Source: G963556115 sp963678205
GTDB lineage: Bacteria; Planctomycetota; SZUA-567
Length of the DNA: 64,000 bases
Assembly (NCBI GenBank): GCA_963678205.1
Contig: OY782760.1
Coordinates: forward strand, 1,612,001-1,676,000
Direction of reading: 5' to 3'
In this document: positions 1-9,561 of the stretch, in pieces
How the letters are laid out: each line of letters opens with the position of its first letter
How positions within the stretch are numbered: position 1 is the first letter of the stretch
The notes under the pieces: model-generated
Told to the model about the DNA's origin: nothing
What the model saw: only the letters and a program-made list of their open reading frames with translations
Database searches by the model: none
Made by a program: the position numbers and the translations under genes

Positions 1-1
1 G

Positions 2-1414
2 GGAAGTTTTAGTGGGTCTTCTTTGACTTCAACTGCTAGAGAGGTTAATGACTCAGGATTATCGAATGTCATAACTATCCAGCGTGATGGTTCTGAAGTT
101 GCCGGGCATACCGCTGTCATACAGCTTGACTATATGCAGGAAGATGTGGCAAGCAGTGTGACAGGTAAACAGCATGCTCAAGGTGTTGATATGTCCGACA
201 TTGTGACCGCTATGGAGATGGATGGTACGCAGACATTTACATTGGCAGGATCGTATCTGAGTGGTGTTGACCTTGGAAAGAATACTTCTGATACAGGTGA
301 GATATATGTTAAGGTAACGAGTGCAGATAATGGGCTGGATTGTAAGGTAAGCCTTTACTCAGATAGTGCAATGGATGATAAGTCACTTGTTGCAGCGAGT
401 GCTTCTGGACTTAATTTATCTGGCGCAACTCAGGCTGTTAGGGTGTATGCTACGGTTGATGAAGATACTGGATTTGATACGGGGTTATATGGGTCTTTTA
501 ATATTGGCGGTATAGCAAGCAGTACTACTGTTTCTACTTCTATTAGCTCGACAATGCTGGCTGCACGTCTTTCTTCTAGTGAGTATGGAAGTACACAATT
601 TGTCGATGTGAAACAGGAAGAAGGGGCAATCTGGAATTATGTAGATGCTACTGGTCAGACTAATTTGCTTGATGCAGGATTAACTGGCGTATCGCATAAA
701 GACTATGGCGCGGATGCTAAAATAACAGTAAATGGGCATGAGATGAGACTTGATGGAATCAATGGTGTCGCTGCTAATCTTGATGCAAACGCTAAACTTG
801 TATTCAATCAGGGAAACTTGGGAACAACTACTATTGCTGCTGTTGGTTATGACCGTGGAACATTTGGATCAAGAGCAGGAGAAATGGTTTATGATGCAAC
901 AGATAAGGATAATTTGATATGTCATGCTACTGGTTCCACTACTGATACTGTTGATGATTTTAAAGGTGGTATGCAGTTACAGCTTGGTGAAGGTTCCGGT
1001 TCGCAGGAAAGAACTGTTATCGGTTTGAAGTCAATGACTGCTGTTGATATTGGTAAGGTTTGGGGAAAAGATGATAAAATCATGTATTCTCTGAATGATA
1101 TGCTCTCAGGCGGTAAGGCTTCATTGTCATCAGATCCTGTAAATACTTTAAAAATTATCGATCAGGCCATTGATGACGTGACAGAGATGAGAGCTGATAT
1201 TGGAGCGTGGCAGTATAATTTACTGGATACGAATGTAAATAGCCTCAATGTTGCAATTGAAAATATTACTAAGACAGAATCATATATTCGTGACGCTGAT
1301 ATGGCGACTGAATCTACTGATTTCTCTAAGAATCAGATAATGGTTCAGGCAGGTACTTCAATGCTTGCTCAGGCTAATAAGCTTAATCAGAATGTAATAT
1401 CTCTAATAGCTTAA
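2..1414 (+). CDS. Flagellin, 3' part (5' end outside window)
   Basis: This is the filament subunit of the flagellum, secreted by the flagellar export system. The reading frame is open to the left edge, so the conserved N-terminal helices lie outside the window. Most of what is visible is a Ser/Thr/Gly/Asp-rich variable region. The last ~100 residues form a typical flagellin C-terminal helix, with the motifs DMATESTDFSKNQIM and GTSMLAQANKLNQNVISL, and the protein ends a few residues later. Almost no Cys or Trp is seen, as expected for flagellin. A strong hairpin terminator follows. The call rests on the C-terminal domain, which is very characteristic; a hook-associated FlgL-like protein is less likely because of the sequence just before the end. 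Confidence 0.9.
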   Translation, partial: GSFSGSSLTSTAREVNDSGLSNVITIQRDGSEVAGHTAVIQLDYMQEDVASSVTGKQHAQGVDMSDIVTAMEMDGTQTFTLAGSYLSGVDLGKNTSDTGEIYVKVTSADNGLDCKVSLYSDSAMDDKSLVAASASGLNLSGATQAVRVYATVDEDTGFDTGLYGSFNIGGIASSTTVSTSISSTMLAARLSSSEYGSTQFVDVKQEEGAIWNYVDATGQTNLLDAGLTGVSHKDYGADAKITVNGHEMRLDGINGVAANLDANAKLVFNQGNLGTTTIAAVGYDRGTFGSRAGEMVYDATDKDNLICHATGSTTDTVDDFKGGMQLQLGEGSGSQERTVIGLKSMTAVDIGKVWGKDDKIMYSLNDMLSGGKASLSSDPVNTLKIIDQAIDDVTEMRADIGAWQYNLLDTNVNSLNVAIENITKTESYIRDADMATESTDFSKNQIMVQAGTSMLAQANKLNQNVISLIA

Positions 1415-1438
1415 TGCTGCAGGTTTTTTAATTGTTCG

Positions 1439-1492
1439 GCTAATAATATAATAAAATGAGAGCGTACACTCTCATTTTATTATATTATTAGC
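1439..1492. terminator. Bidirectional terminator between flagellin and the convergent chemoreceptor
   Basis: A near-perfect inverted repeat of about 24 bp (arms 1439-1462 and 1469-1492) encloses the 6-nt loop CGTACA. The base of the stem is A/T-rich on both strands, so it can stop transcription from both sides. It sits between the flagellin stop and the stop of the minus-strand chemoreceptor. Confidence 0.85.
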
Positions 1493-1495
1493 TTA

Positions 1496-4027
1496 CTACT
1501 CACCCCACGAGGAATCATAGTCTTCTTCAGGGGATGAGCTCTCTATAAGATTTTGCTGAGTTGTTTCTGGTAGAGTAAATGGCTCGGTATTATCTTTAAT
1601 ATCTTCAATTTGATTTTCGCTATCTTGATTCTCTTCATTGTTTTCTTCTGGTCTTAAAATAAATTTGTTTATTAGTCCTTCAAGGTTGCTGGCGTAGAAG
1701 TTTAACTCTTGGCTGGAGCTTGCTGTTTCTTCGGCACTTGCTGCATTTTTTTGGGTAATTTCATCGACTTCTTCGAGTGAAGTAGTTATTTGTGATACTC
1801 CATTTGATTGTTCTAATGATGCTGTAGCAACTGTACTTGAGAGGCTGGCCACTTCTTTTGAGTATTCGGCAATTTCTGAAAGGACTGACGCTGTCTCCCC
1901 CACCATTTTATTTCCAGTGGTGATCTGCTTTACCACATTATCGATAAGTGATTCTGTTTCTCCTGCTGCTTTAGCACTGCGTGCAGCCAGATTTCTAACT
2001 TCTTCAGCAACAACAGCAAATCCTTTTCCGTGTTGTCCAGCTCTTGCGGCTTCGACAGCTGCATTTAGTGCTAGAAGATTGGTCTGAAATGCGATATCAT
2101 CAATAGTTTTGATTATTTTCGTTATTTCTCCTGTAGCGTTATTTATTTCATTCATCTTGCTTACAAGATCTTTCATCTTAATATTACCGTTGGTGCCTGA
2201 TTCTGTCGCCTCCTGAGATAAATCTCTGGCCTTTGATGCTCCTGTAGCGTTGGTATCAACTCTATGGCTCATTTCTTGTAGTGAAGATGAAATTTCCTCT
2301 AAACTTGATGCCTGTTTTGTCGCACCGTTTGCCAGTTCATGACTTGCTGACTCAAGGTTATGGGCGCTGTTAGATACATTATGTACTGTTCGAGTGACTT
2401 GGCTCAGTACATTGTTTACTTCAAGTATTACTTTGTTAATTGCTTCGTTGGCTTTTCTTACTGATGAACCAATATTTAGCTGGGAACGGACAACTCTGCC
2501 AATTTCGTCGGTGCGTTTTGAGTAAAATTCTGCTTCTTTCTTTATTGTGGTACTTGTCTCAGTAATGGTTAAGTGGTCACTCCAGTCATTTACTGATAGT
2601 TTATTATACATAATATCAGAAATACACTTAACTTTATCACTTATTACGTCCATACCATGGGTTACAAAAAGAACAGGATTTACAATACTTCTTGTTAAGA
2701 ATATTGCAAGAAGTATGCCAAAAATTAGACCAGCAAGGCTGGTAAACATTACAAGCATCATTGTATGATCGGTCATGTTGATAATACCGCTTATTTTTTT
2801 TATCGTTATGTCTTTATTGTAAATAACAGCATTATCAGCCTGAGAAAGAATTTGGGATATTGTATCATTCAGGGCAGTATTAGTTTGGGTATTAATTACC
2901 GTATTAAGAGCCTGCCATTCTTCGCTTAAAGATTTATATCTTTGCAGTCCACTGATTATTTCTTTAACAGTTTTTTTGCCTTTTGCGTTGATTGTATGTT
3001 TTGCCAGTTCATTAGATACACTAAGGCTACTAGTTATTACTTCAGTTGAGTTTTTGAGGTTTTCTTCATTTTGAGTAATTTGGTACTTAAGGTTTAATAT
3101 TTGAGTTTTTGGTAGAAGATACTCTAATTCTGATATTTCACCGAGAGCCGCTTTACTGGTTAAAATATCATTATCTAAATTATTGTATAACTTGCCTAAC
3201 AGCTTATCAATTTTTCCTTCAATTTTTTGAGCAACTTCTTTTGCCTCATCATGCTTTTTTGTGGCTTCGGGGAATTTTGTGAACACTGTTGTAAAATTCT
3301 TAAGGGATCTAGTGAAATTCTTGAGTTCATTTTTAATTGAATCAGCAATTTTAGCATCTGACTCTTTTTTTATGTAGCCACTCATTTTTGTGGTATTTGA
3401 TCTAAGCTTCATTTGTTCGGCTCTAGCTTTGGTCAGGAGCTCTTTTTTATTTATTGTTGGGTTATTGAGTAACTGTGAAGTGGTTACTTTCATACCTTTA
3501 AATAATGATTTAGAAAATTGCAGTGTATTCATTGCATTTTGCTGATAATATTGCGCTTGCTCGCGGTAACTTGCATATTTTGCTAACAGTACAATGAGTT
3601 CATTATTGATTTTAAACATCTTATTATTAAGTTGGTCTCTGTGAGTAAGTTGTTCTGCTAATTTTTTATATAAGGCTTCAAACTTAGTAACATTATTTAA
3701 TATTATTTGACTCTGATTTTTTGTATTTTTAGTAATTACTCTACTTATTTGCGCTTTTAGGGTCTGGCTAGCTTTGTCCAGCGCAGCAATAGAGTTTTTT
3801 CTCTGGTTGGAGTTTTTTGATAAAAGGAAATCTTTCTCTGTGTTGAGAGCTCTTAAAGCGCTTGTAGAAAGCTCTTCAGAGTGGATTAGGTTGGGAATGG
3901 TTGTACTTTCAATTGACTTTACCTGATTACTTGTCAGAGAAAAGTTGTATAACGCGAAGCCTGAAGTAAAGATAAGGATGATAAGTATTAGCCCAAAACC
4001 TCCAGATAGTTTTTTTGATAATTTCAT
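1496..4027 (-). CDS. Methyl-accepting chemotaxis protein with long helical periplasmic domain
   Basis: This is a transmembrane chemoreceptor that passes ligand binding to CheA/CheW. A first membrane helix lies at about residues 8-30 and a second at about 422-446. Between them are nearly 400 residues of Lys/Asn/Glu-rich predicted helix and coiled coil, larger than a four-helix bundle and resembling a helical bimodular sensor. A HAMP-like stretch follows, then the signalling domain with the highly conserved hairpin tip IDDIAFQTNLLALNAAVEAA at about 640-665. The tail is acidic and ends in SSWGE; a tail with a Trp can tether adaptation enzymes, but the usual xWxxF ending is absent. The gene is convergent with flagellin. 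The ligand cannot be told from sequence. Confidence 0.93.
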   Translation of the reverse strand: MKLSKKLSGGFGLILIILIFTSGFALYNFSLTSNQVKSIESTTIPNLIHSEELSTSALRALNTEKDFLLSKNSNQRKNSIAALDKASQTLKAQISRVITKNTKNQSQIILNNVTKFEALYKKLAEQLTHRDQLNNKMFKINNELIVLLAKYASYREQAQYYQQNAMNTLQFSKSLFKGMKVTTSQLLNNPTINKKELLTKARAEQMKLRSNTTKMSGYIKKESDAKIADSIKNELKNFTRSLKNFTTVFTKFPEATKKHDEAKEVAQKIEGKIDKLLGKLYNNLDNDILTSKAALGEISELEYLLPKTQILNLKYQITQNEENLKNSTEVITSSLSVSNELAKHTINAKGKKTVKEIISGLQRYKSLSEEWQALNTVINTQTNTALNDTISQILSQADNAVIYNKDITIKKISGIINMTDHTMMLVMFTSLAGLIFGILLAIFLTRSIVNPVLFVTHGMDVISDKVKCISDIMYNKLSVNDWSDHLTITETSTTIKKEAEFYSKRTDEIGRVVRSQLNIGSSVRKANEAINKVILEVNNVLSQVTRTVHNVSNSAHNLESASHELANGATKQASSLEEISSSLQEMSHRVDTNATGASKARDLSQEATESGTNGNIKMKDLVSKMNEINNATGEITKIIKTIDDIAFQTNLLALNAAVEAARAGQHGKGFAVVAEEVRNLAARSAKAAGETESLIDNVVKQITTGNKMVGETASVLSEIAEYSKEVASLSSTVATASLEQSNGVSQITTSLEEVDEITQKNAASAEETASSSQELNFYASNLEGLINKFILRPEENNEENQDSENQIEDIKDNTEPFTLPETTQQNLIESSSPEEDYDSSWGE

Positions 4028-4502
4028 GGAATTTACCTAATTTCCTTTCTTTATAACCTTTTAATAGATTTGTGCTTTTAGGTGACTTATATTTGTTTGT
4101 TTGTATTATCAACATTTTGGTTAATTCTGGTAATTTGATAGATAAATGTATGAAGTTTTTATATAAACACCATATAAAATGTAATACAAATATTAACAGA
4201 TTATTTTATATATGATTATTATAAGTCAGAATTTTATATAGTGCAAATTTTTTTATTCTCAATGCATAACATTTTTTATTAAATGCTATTGATGTCATAA
4301 TTAATAATCTAGATGTTGTGGTGTAATAATAATTATTGTTTATGTAAAAAAACAATTAGATAATATTTTCGGAATAAGTTGAAGATCAAAAATGTATTTG
4401 TCGATAGTATAGAATAGTTGTTTTACGAAATAAGTTGATTTAAAGATAATTATAGCAATAATCATAGAATAAATATGTCAACTCTTGATGGAGAAAAAAG
4501 TT
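4028..4502. other. Intergenic region, very A/T-rich
   Basis: This is the divergent region between the chemoreceptor (minus) and the lipoprotein gene (plus). It must hold both promoters, but the A/T richness gives many weak -10-like hexamers and I cannot choose one. I see no open frame, RNA gene or convincing sigma-28 or sigma-54 site. Confidence 0.6.
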
Positions 4503-6524
4503 ATGAATCTTGCGAAGTATATGTGTTTAGTGCTATGCACTATTATCATTCTTGGCTGCAGCGCTACAGACAAAGGTGGTTTTCTTGAAAAGCCAATGAA
4601 TTTGCTTGATAAAGCGACTCCTACAGAAGCTGCTAGAGCAAGAAGAGCTGGTTTTGAGGATAATCAAAAGGTTTTCTTTATTACAGAACTTGATGGTCAA
4701 CGAAGAAGTAGCGGTTATAGGTTGAGAAAGAGTAAGACCGTATACAATGAAATACCGGCAAGAATGCTAGAGACACATCAAAGATTTGATATGCTCTCAA
4801 AGAGTGGCTATAGGGTTTCTCAGACTGTTACCAGAAAGACTATTACAAATTTAAAAACTGGCGCTGCATTGTATGAATCTGAGCGAACAGAAATGAATGG
4901 CGTTACTACAACCAAAACAATAAGTATTTATAATGGTGTTGCTACATTCTCAGAGAATAATGAAAATGGTAATTATGAAGATAAAGTTTCTGTCCCGCAA
5001 AATGTAATGTTCAATGTGGATACATACTGGTTGGCTCAGCAGAACCCTGATATTGGTGACTCTTTTACTAAGTCAGTTCTGGATAGATCGACAAAAAGTG
5101 TTGTCGATGAGACTGTAGTTATCAGGGATATCACTGATAGAAAAGTTCTTGGTGTTGATATGGTCGTGTATGAAGCAGATGTAACTAAAGGAGATTTCAG
5201 CCCGACAAGAATTGTGTTCAATAAAAATGGTGACCTTATTAGTCAGCAGGCAGATAATTTGATCAGTTTTGTTGTTTCTGAAGATGTTGCTAATAGAGAT
5301 GAGGCAAAAATAGTTGCGGCTAATAGTGTGCCACTTGATTTTCAACTTCCTGCATGGGATAATTTTAATTTGATGGTAATAAATCCACTGCCAGTTGAGA
5401 ATTGGAAACAATATTTAAAGGAATCTGATTATGTCTCTTTAAAGGGTGATAGGGTAGAACTCAAGAAGTTTGCTCCTAAAGCATATAATACGTCATATCC
5501 TTTAAATAATTCATCAAAGATGAAAGGTTATCTTGTTGAAACAGAGGATATTGTCGTTGATAATAGAGCGATTTCCGGATTGGCTAAAGATATTGCAGGT
5601 GGTAAAAAAGATGCACTAGAGATAATTGCATTACTTGCTGGATGGGTATATCAGAATATCGAGTATGATCCTGGGCAAGGCAGTAATATAAATGCTTTGG
5701 AAACCTTAAAAAAGAGACGTGGGGATCATTCAGCCCACTCGGCATTGTTCGCTAGTTTAGCAAGATCATTAGTGTTGCCAACAAGAATTTGTAAAGGACT
5801 TTTAATCCAGAGAGCTGATGGCATTTATCACTCATGGAATGAAGTATGGGTAAATGGAACATGGATACCTGTTGATACTACCGTAAATAGAGTAGGTCTT
5901 CCAGCAGGTTATCTTCTTACTGCTCGTGGAGATGGAAATGGTGTGGTAACGGATAAATTTGCTTGGGCTGTAAGGGATGAGCCACTAAAAATTGGATTTA
6001 TCTCTGCAACAAAATATCATGAAAATCCTACAGCTGGAAAAGGTGCAGTAGAGTTTACTCTATATCCCAATGAGAAGAAATCGTATGTAGCTATTTCTGG
6101 TGATTGGCTGGCAAATATTTATTGGGGGTTCTCTCTGTATAAACCTGTTGGGTGGAGTGGTAATATATTGCTAAAGACTGTATCTGTAAGTAGTGGTAAT
6201 AAGGATGCTGTTTTTAAGATAGATGCATTGAATAAAGTCTTGCCTTGTACAGAGAGTCAGTTGGATATGATTATCTCAAGTCTGGAACGTTCTTTAAAAG
6301 GCTTTAAAGTGATAAATAAAGGAAGAGTTTATTTCGGAAAGCGTAACGATAATAGCCTCTTTGTAGATTTTTCTGTGACTCAGGATGGGCTGAGAAGAAG
6401 ATGTAGAATGTATGTTATACCTAAGAGAGGAAGAAGTTATAGAGTTTCTGCATGGGGTCCTTACGATAAGTATGAAAAATTGAGTCCAGAGTTTGATAAA
6501 ATAATAGCAGACGTTGAGCTTTAA
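4503..6524 (+). CDS. Transglutaminase-like lipoprotein with Cys-to-His change in the catalytic triad
   Basis: This is a probable envelope lipoprotein of 673 residues. The start is taken as the ATG preceded by GGAGA about nine bases upstream; two upstream in-frame starts (TTG, ATG) lack a ribosome binding site. The N-terminus MNLAKYMCLVLCTIIILGCS is a lipoprotein signal with lipobox ILGC, making Cys19 the lipidated residue. Residues ~80-300 look like a beta-rich domain similar to those preceding bacterial transglutaminase-like domains (DUF3857 type). The transglutaminase-like core at ~370-465 keeps the His (YHSWNEVW, H443) and Asp (PVDTT, D458) of the Cys-His-Asp triad. The position normally occupied by Cys in the GDC motif reads GDHSAH (H409). 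Ordinary thiol protease or transglutaminase chemistry is therefore unlikely; a binding role or altered chemistry is my inference. Confidence 0.75.
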   Translation: MNLAKYMCLVLCTIIILGCSATDKGGFLEKPMNLLDKATPTEAARARRAGFEDNQKVFFITELDGQRRSSGYRLRKSKTVYNEIPARMLETHQRFDMLSKSGYRVSQTVTRKTITNLKTGAALYESERTEMNGVTTTKTISIYNGVATFSENNENGNYEDKVSVPQNVMFNVDTYWLAQQNPDIGDSFTKSVLDRSTKSVVDETVVIRDITDRKVLGVDMVVYEADVTKGDFSPTRIVFNKNGDLISQQADNLISFVVSEDVANRDEAKIVAANSVPLDFQLPAWDNFNLMVINPLPVENWKQYLKESDYVSLKGDRVELKKFAPKAYNTSYPLNNSSKMKGYLVETEDIVVDNRAISGLAKDIAGGKKDALEIIALLAGWVYQNIEYDPGQGSNINALETLKKRRGDHSAHSALFASLARSLVLPTRICKGLLIQRADGIYHSWNEVWVNGTWIPVDTTVNRVGLPAGYLLTARGDGNGVVTDKFAWAVRDEPLKIGFISATKYHENPTAGKGAVEFTLYPNEKKSYVAISGDWLANIYWGFSLYKPVGWSGNILLKTVSVSSGNKDAVFKIDALNKVLPCTESQLDMIISSLERSLKGFKVINKGRVYFGKRNDNSLFVDFSVTQDGLRRRCRMYVIPKRGRSYRVSAWGPYDKYEKLSPEFDKIIADVEL

Positions 6525-6537
6525 GCAGATTTAATAG

Positions 6538-6590
6538 CTTAAAATAATAAAAGGAGATGCTTTAAAGTGTCTCCTTTTTATTATTTTAAG
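6538..6590 (+). terminator. Intrinsic terminator after the lipoprotein gene
   Basis: A long hairpin has arms at about 6538-6557 and 6570-6590 (AAAAGGAGA pairing with TCTCCTTTT, continuing through an A/T stem with one bulge). A T-rich 3' arm ends the transcript. Confidence 0.8.
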
Positions 6591-6694
6591 TTGAATAGTA
6601 TGAAATGATCTAATCCATTGATATTCTGTTGTAATAAAATATAATCAAGAATGACAAAAGGGAATTATGTGTAGAATAATTGAAAGGGAATAAC

Positions 6695-7060
6695 GTGTAT
6701 TATCTGACAGTAGAAGACTGGTTTTCCTCAGCACACCAGTTGAGGGGATATAAGGGAAAGTGTGAAAACCTTCATGGGCATAACTGGAAAGTGGAACTTG
6801 AAGTGTCAGGCTCAGAATTGGGAGCAATTGGAATGCTTATGGATTTTGGTGATCTTAAGCGAATTTTAAAAGAAATTCTGGATGGTCTTGATCATAAAAA
6901 TTTGAATGAGATAGAGCCTTTTGATAAAATTAATCCAACGTCAGAACTTATTGCAAAATATATAGCAGAAATTGCTCAGGGAATGCTGAAGGACAATGTT
7001 GGAGTTCATCAAGTAACTGTATGGGAGTCTGAAAAATGTCGAGCAACTTACCGTCTGTAA
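6695..7060 (+). CDS. queD: 6-carboxy-5,6,7,8-tetrahydropterin synthase-like protein (QueD)
   Basis: A 121-residue member of the 6-pyruvoyl-tetrahydropterin synthase family. In bacteria this usually converts 7,8-dihydroneopterin triphosphate to 6-carboxytetrahydropterin in queuosine precursor synthesis. The zinc-binding histidines are visible in FSSAHQL (H14) and NLHGHNW (H27, H29), with the catalytic Cys in GKCENLHGH (C23). The C-terminal WESEK holds the usual substrate-binding Glu. The start is GTG, six bases after AAAGGG; the upstream in-frame TTG lacks a binding site. The end overlaps the next gene by 25 bp, so the two are probably translationally coupled. No other queuosine genes (queC, queE, queF) are visible, so a different pterin role cannot be ruled out. 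Confidence 0.85.
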   Translation: MYYLTVEDWFSSAHQLRGYKGKCENLHGHNWKVELEVSGSELGAIGMLMDFGDLKRILKEILDGLDHKNLNEIEPFDKINPTSELIAKYIAEIAQGMLKDNVGVHQVTVWESEKCRATYRL

Positions 7061-8364
7061 ATGGACCGTTTCCGTTGGTGCAAGCCGCGTTGGATTTTCT
7101 CGAAGCGGATAGAGCAGTGCAGGCTGCAAGAGAAGTTTATAAAGGTGGAGTTACATGGCTTGAAGCAGGTACTCCACTTATAAAAAGCGAAGGAATAAAT
7201 GTCGTCTCTATAATTCGAAAAGAATTTCCTCAAGCTGTTATAATCGCAGATATGAAGACAATGGATGCTGGAAGAATAGAAGTCGAGGCTGCAGCAAAAG
7301 CTGGTGCAAATATTGTCGTTTGTCTTGCAGCAGCCAGTAATGCAACAATTGTTGATTGTGTTGAGGCAGGAAAGAAATACGGGGTTAAAATTTACTGTGA
7401 TACAATAGGGCTTGAAAATCCTGCAGCACGCGCTATTGAAGTTGAGAAGCTTGGTGTTGATTTTATTGGTGTGCATTGTCCTATTGATGAACAAATGCAT
7501 GGCAAAAATCCAATCGATGCCTTAAAATGTGTTGCTAAAGCTGTTCGTGTTCCTGTTGCTGTGGCTGGTGGTGTTACCAGTGAGACTGCAGCAAGTATGG
7601 TTGAGGCTGGGGCTAGTGTTATTATTGCTGGAGGAGCTTTAAGTAAGGCAAAGGATGGTGAAGCTGCTGCTAGGACTCTTGTTAAAGCTGTTTCGGAAGG
7701 TGTGGTTGTTAAGGCAGATTTTGGCAGTAGAGGTACAAGTGATGAGGCAATTCGTGATATGTTACTAATGGCTTCAGCTTCAAACCTGTCTGATGCTATG
7801 AACCATAGAGAGAGCCTTAGAGGTATCTTTTGTCGTACGCCAGGTAAGCGACTCCGCATGGTAGGAAAAGCAACGACTGTCCAGTCTATAAGTGGTGATT
7901 GGAGTAAAGTAGTTCAGGCTATTGATATTGCCGGGACTGGAGGAGTCGTTGTTGCTGATTGTGGAGGTGGTACTCCTGCTGTGTGGGGGGAATGTGCAAC
8001 GCTGAGTTCAAAAGCGGTTGGACTCGCTGGTGTGGTAATTAATGGCGCTGTAAGAGACACAGATGCTGCTCTTGAATTAGGTTTGCCGATATTTTCAAAT
8101 ACGGTATCTGCTGATGCGGGAGAGCCTAAAGGTCATGGTGAAATTAACTGTGAAATTAGAATAGCTGGACAGAGAATTATGCCTGGAGACTGGATTGTAG
8201 GTGATGACGATGGCGTAGTAGTTCTTCCGCAGGAAGTTGCTGTTGAATACGCAAATAAAGCAGTTGCAGTGATGGAAGCAGAAGCTAGACTTAAAAGTGA
8301 TATTCTTGATGGAAAAGGTACGCTTACGACATTGGCAAATCTTGCGAGATGGGAGAAAAAATAA
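7036..8364 (+). CDS. Fusion of 3-hexulose-6-phosphate synthase and RraA-like domain
   Basis: A two-domain protein of 442 residues. Residues ~10-215 match the orotidine-5'-phosphate-decarboxylase superfamily branch of 3-hexulose-6-phosphate synthase: the motif ADMKTMDAG with Asp-Lys and Asp, then repeated Gly/Ala beta-alpha segments. This enzyme condenses formaldehyde with ribulose 5-phosphate, or runs in reverse to make ribulose 5-phosphate. Residues ~235-425 are an RraA-like domain with GVVINGAVRD and GDWIVGDDDGVVVLP. That fold includes RNase E regulators and also HMG/oxaloacetate aldolase-type enzymes. The usual partner 6-phospho-3-hexuloisomerase is absent. The start ATG has GGAG upstream and overlaps queD. 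Such fusions are known to me mainly from archaea and scattered bacteria; the role of the second domain is not clear. Confidence 0.85.
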   Translation: MSSNLPSVNGPFPLVQAALDFLEADRAVQAAREVYKGGVTWLEAGTPLIKSEGINVVSIIRKEFPQAVIIADMKTMDAGRIEVEAAAKAGANIVVCLAAASNATIVDCVEAGKKYGVKIYCDTIGLENPAARAIEVEKLGVDFIGVHCPIDEQMHGKNPIDALKCVAKAVRVPVAVAGGVTSETAASMVEAGASVIIAGGALSKAKDGEAAARTLVKAVSEGVVVKADFGSRGTSDEAIRDMLLMASASNLSDAMNHRESLRGIFCRTPGKRLRMVGKATTVQSISGDWSKVVQAIDIAGTGGVVVADCGGGTPAVWGECATLSSKAVGLAGVVINGAVRDTDAALELGLPIFSNTVSADAGEPKGHGEINCEIRIAGQRIMPGDWIVGDDDGVVVLPQEVAVEYANKAVAVMEAEARLKSDILDGKGTLTTLANLARWEKK

Positions 8365-8519
8365 GTTTTTCTTTTGAATATATTTAGTGCATGATTTGAT
8401 TTGGTGTTTATAATCATTTTTTTAATATTGTGATAATTGTGGTATTTAGTATATTTGAGATATGATTTTTTTACGGCTATTTTTGATGCTAGCATGGTTT
8501 GGGATATAAAGGGATTATC

Positions 8520-9512
8520 ATGGACTTACTACTAGTTATAGTTATCACTGTAGGAACATTTGTTTTAGGTTTTGCTTTAGCTTTTGTAGTAATTCGTTCA
8601 CAAGCTGGAGCCAAAAAAGAAGAGGTATCCAAAAGAAAAGTAGTTGAACAGGATATACCAGTTGAAAGTGAAAAACAAGCAAGTACTGCTGAGAGCCAAC
8701 AAGATGCATTTGAATTGAAAAAGAAAGAGTTAGAGCGAACAGCAGATTCTTTGAAAACAGTTCTTGTTGAACTGGCTTTATCTGTTGCCAGTGTTGATGG
8801 CGTAGCATCCAAGTCCAATACTACTCTTAACAAAGTAAAAGCTACTGTGAATGCCTTAGATCTTGATAAAGGGCTGGAAGCGTGCCAGAAACTATTAATA
8901 CGAGAGGTTGATTCAGTATTAAAAGCGAATAATTCATTAAAAAGCGAACTAAAGACTGCGCAAGATGAACTAAACTATCAAAATAGAATAATTGAAAAAC
9001 TTCATGTCCAGGCTACGACCGATAGTCTTACTCAGATGAAGAATAGAGCAACTTTTGACGAATATTTGAATAGAAGTATCAGCAATTATAAACTTCAGGG
9101 CGAAGCATTATCATTAATTATTTGTGACATTGATCATTTTAAAAATGTAAATGATACATATGGTCATGTAGTTGGTGATAGGGTACTTGAAGCGATGTCG
9201 GTGAAGCTGAAAGTTTCATTAAGGTCTGGAGATTTTATTTCGCGTTATGGCGGTGAAGAATTTGGGGTGATATTATTGAAAACCAATCTTCAGGGAGCGA
9301 TTGTAGTAGCAGAAAACATGAGAGATGCGGTTGAAACTACTGTATTTAATGTTGAAGGAAATAAAATGCGAATTACTGTATCTTTGGGATGTGCCGAAGC
9401 AACGGCTGATGATACTCCTGACAGCCTTATTAAAAAAGCTGATAAGCAACTATACCAAGCAAAGGAAGCAGGAAGAAATATTGTCTTCCCAAGACCTGTA
9501 GCCTTATCATAG
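8520..9512 (+). CDS. Membrane-anchored diguanylate cyclase (GGDEF)
   Basis: This enzyme makes cyclic di-GMP from two GTP. The start is the ATG preceded by AAAGGG; an upstream in-frame TTG at 8499 lacks spacing for a binding site. One N-terminal membrane helix (about residues 3-24) is followed by a charged, helical, probably coiled-coil segment to about 160, then a GGDEF domain of about 165 residues. The active-site signature is GGEEF, and RSGD lies five residues before it, matching the RxxD product-inhibition site. It should be an active, feedback-inhibited cyclase. No periplasmic sensor domain is present, so input may come through the coiled coil. Confidence 0.92.
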   Translation: MDLLLVIVITVGTFVLGFALAFVVIRSQAGAKKEEVSKRKVVEQDIPVESEKQASTAESQQDAFELKKKELERTADSLKTVLVELALSVASVDGVASKSNTTLNKVKATVNALDLDKGLEACQKLLIREVDSVLKANNSLKSELKTAQDELNYQNRIIEKLHVQATTDSLTQMKNRATFDEYLNRSISNYKLQGEALSLIICDIDHFKNVNDTYGHVVGDRVLEAMSVKLKVSLRSGDFISRYGGEEFGVILLKTNLQGAIVVAENMRDAVETTVFNVEGNKMRITVSLGCAEATADDTPDSLIKKADKQLYQAKEAGRNIVFPRPVALS

Positions 9513-9561
9513 TTTTAAATTATTTTTTTATAGATTTATCGGACGGCTGTGAAAGGTATAT

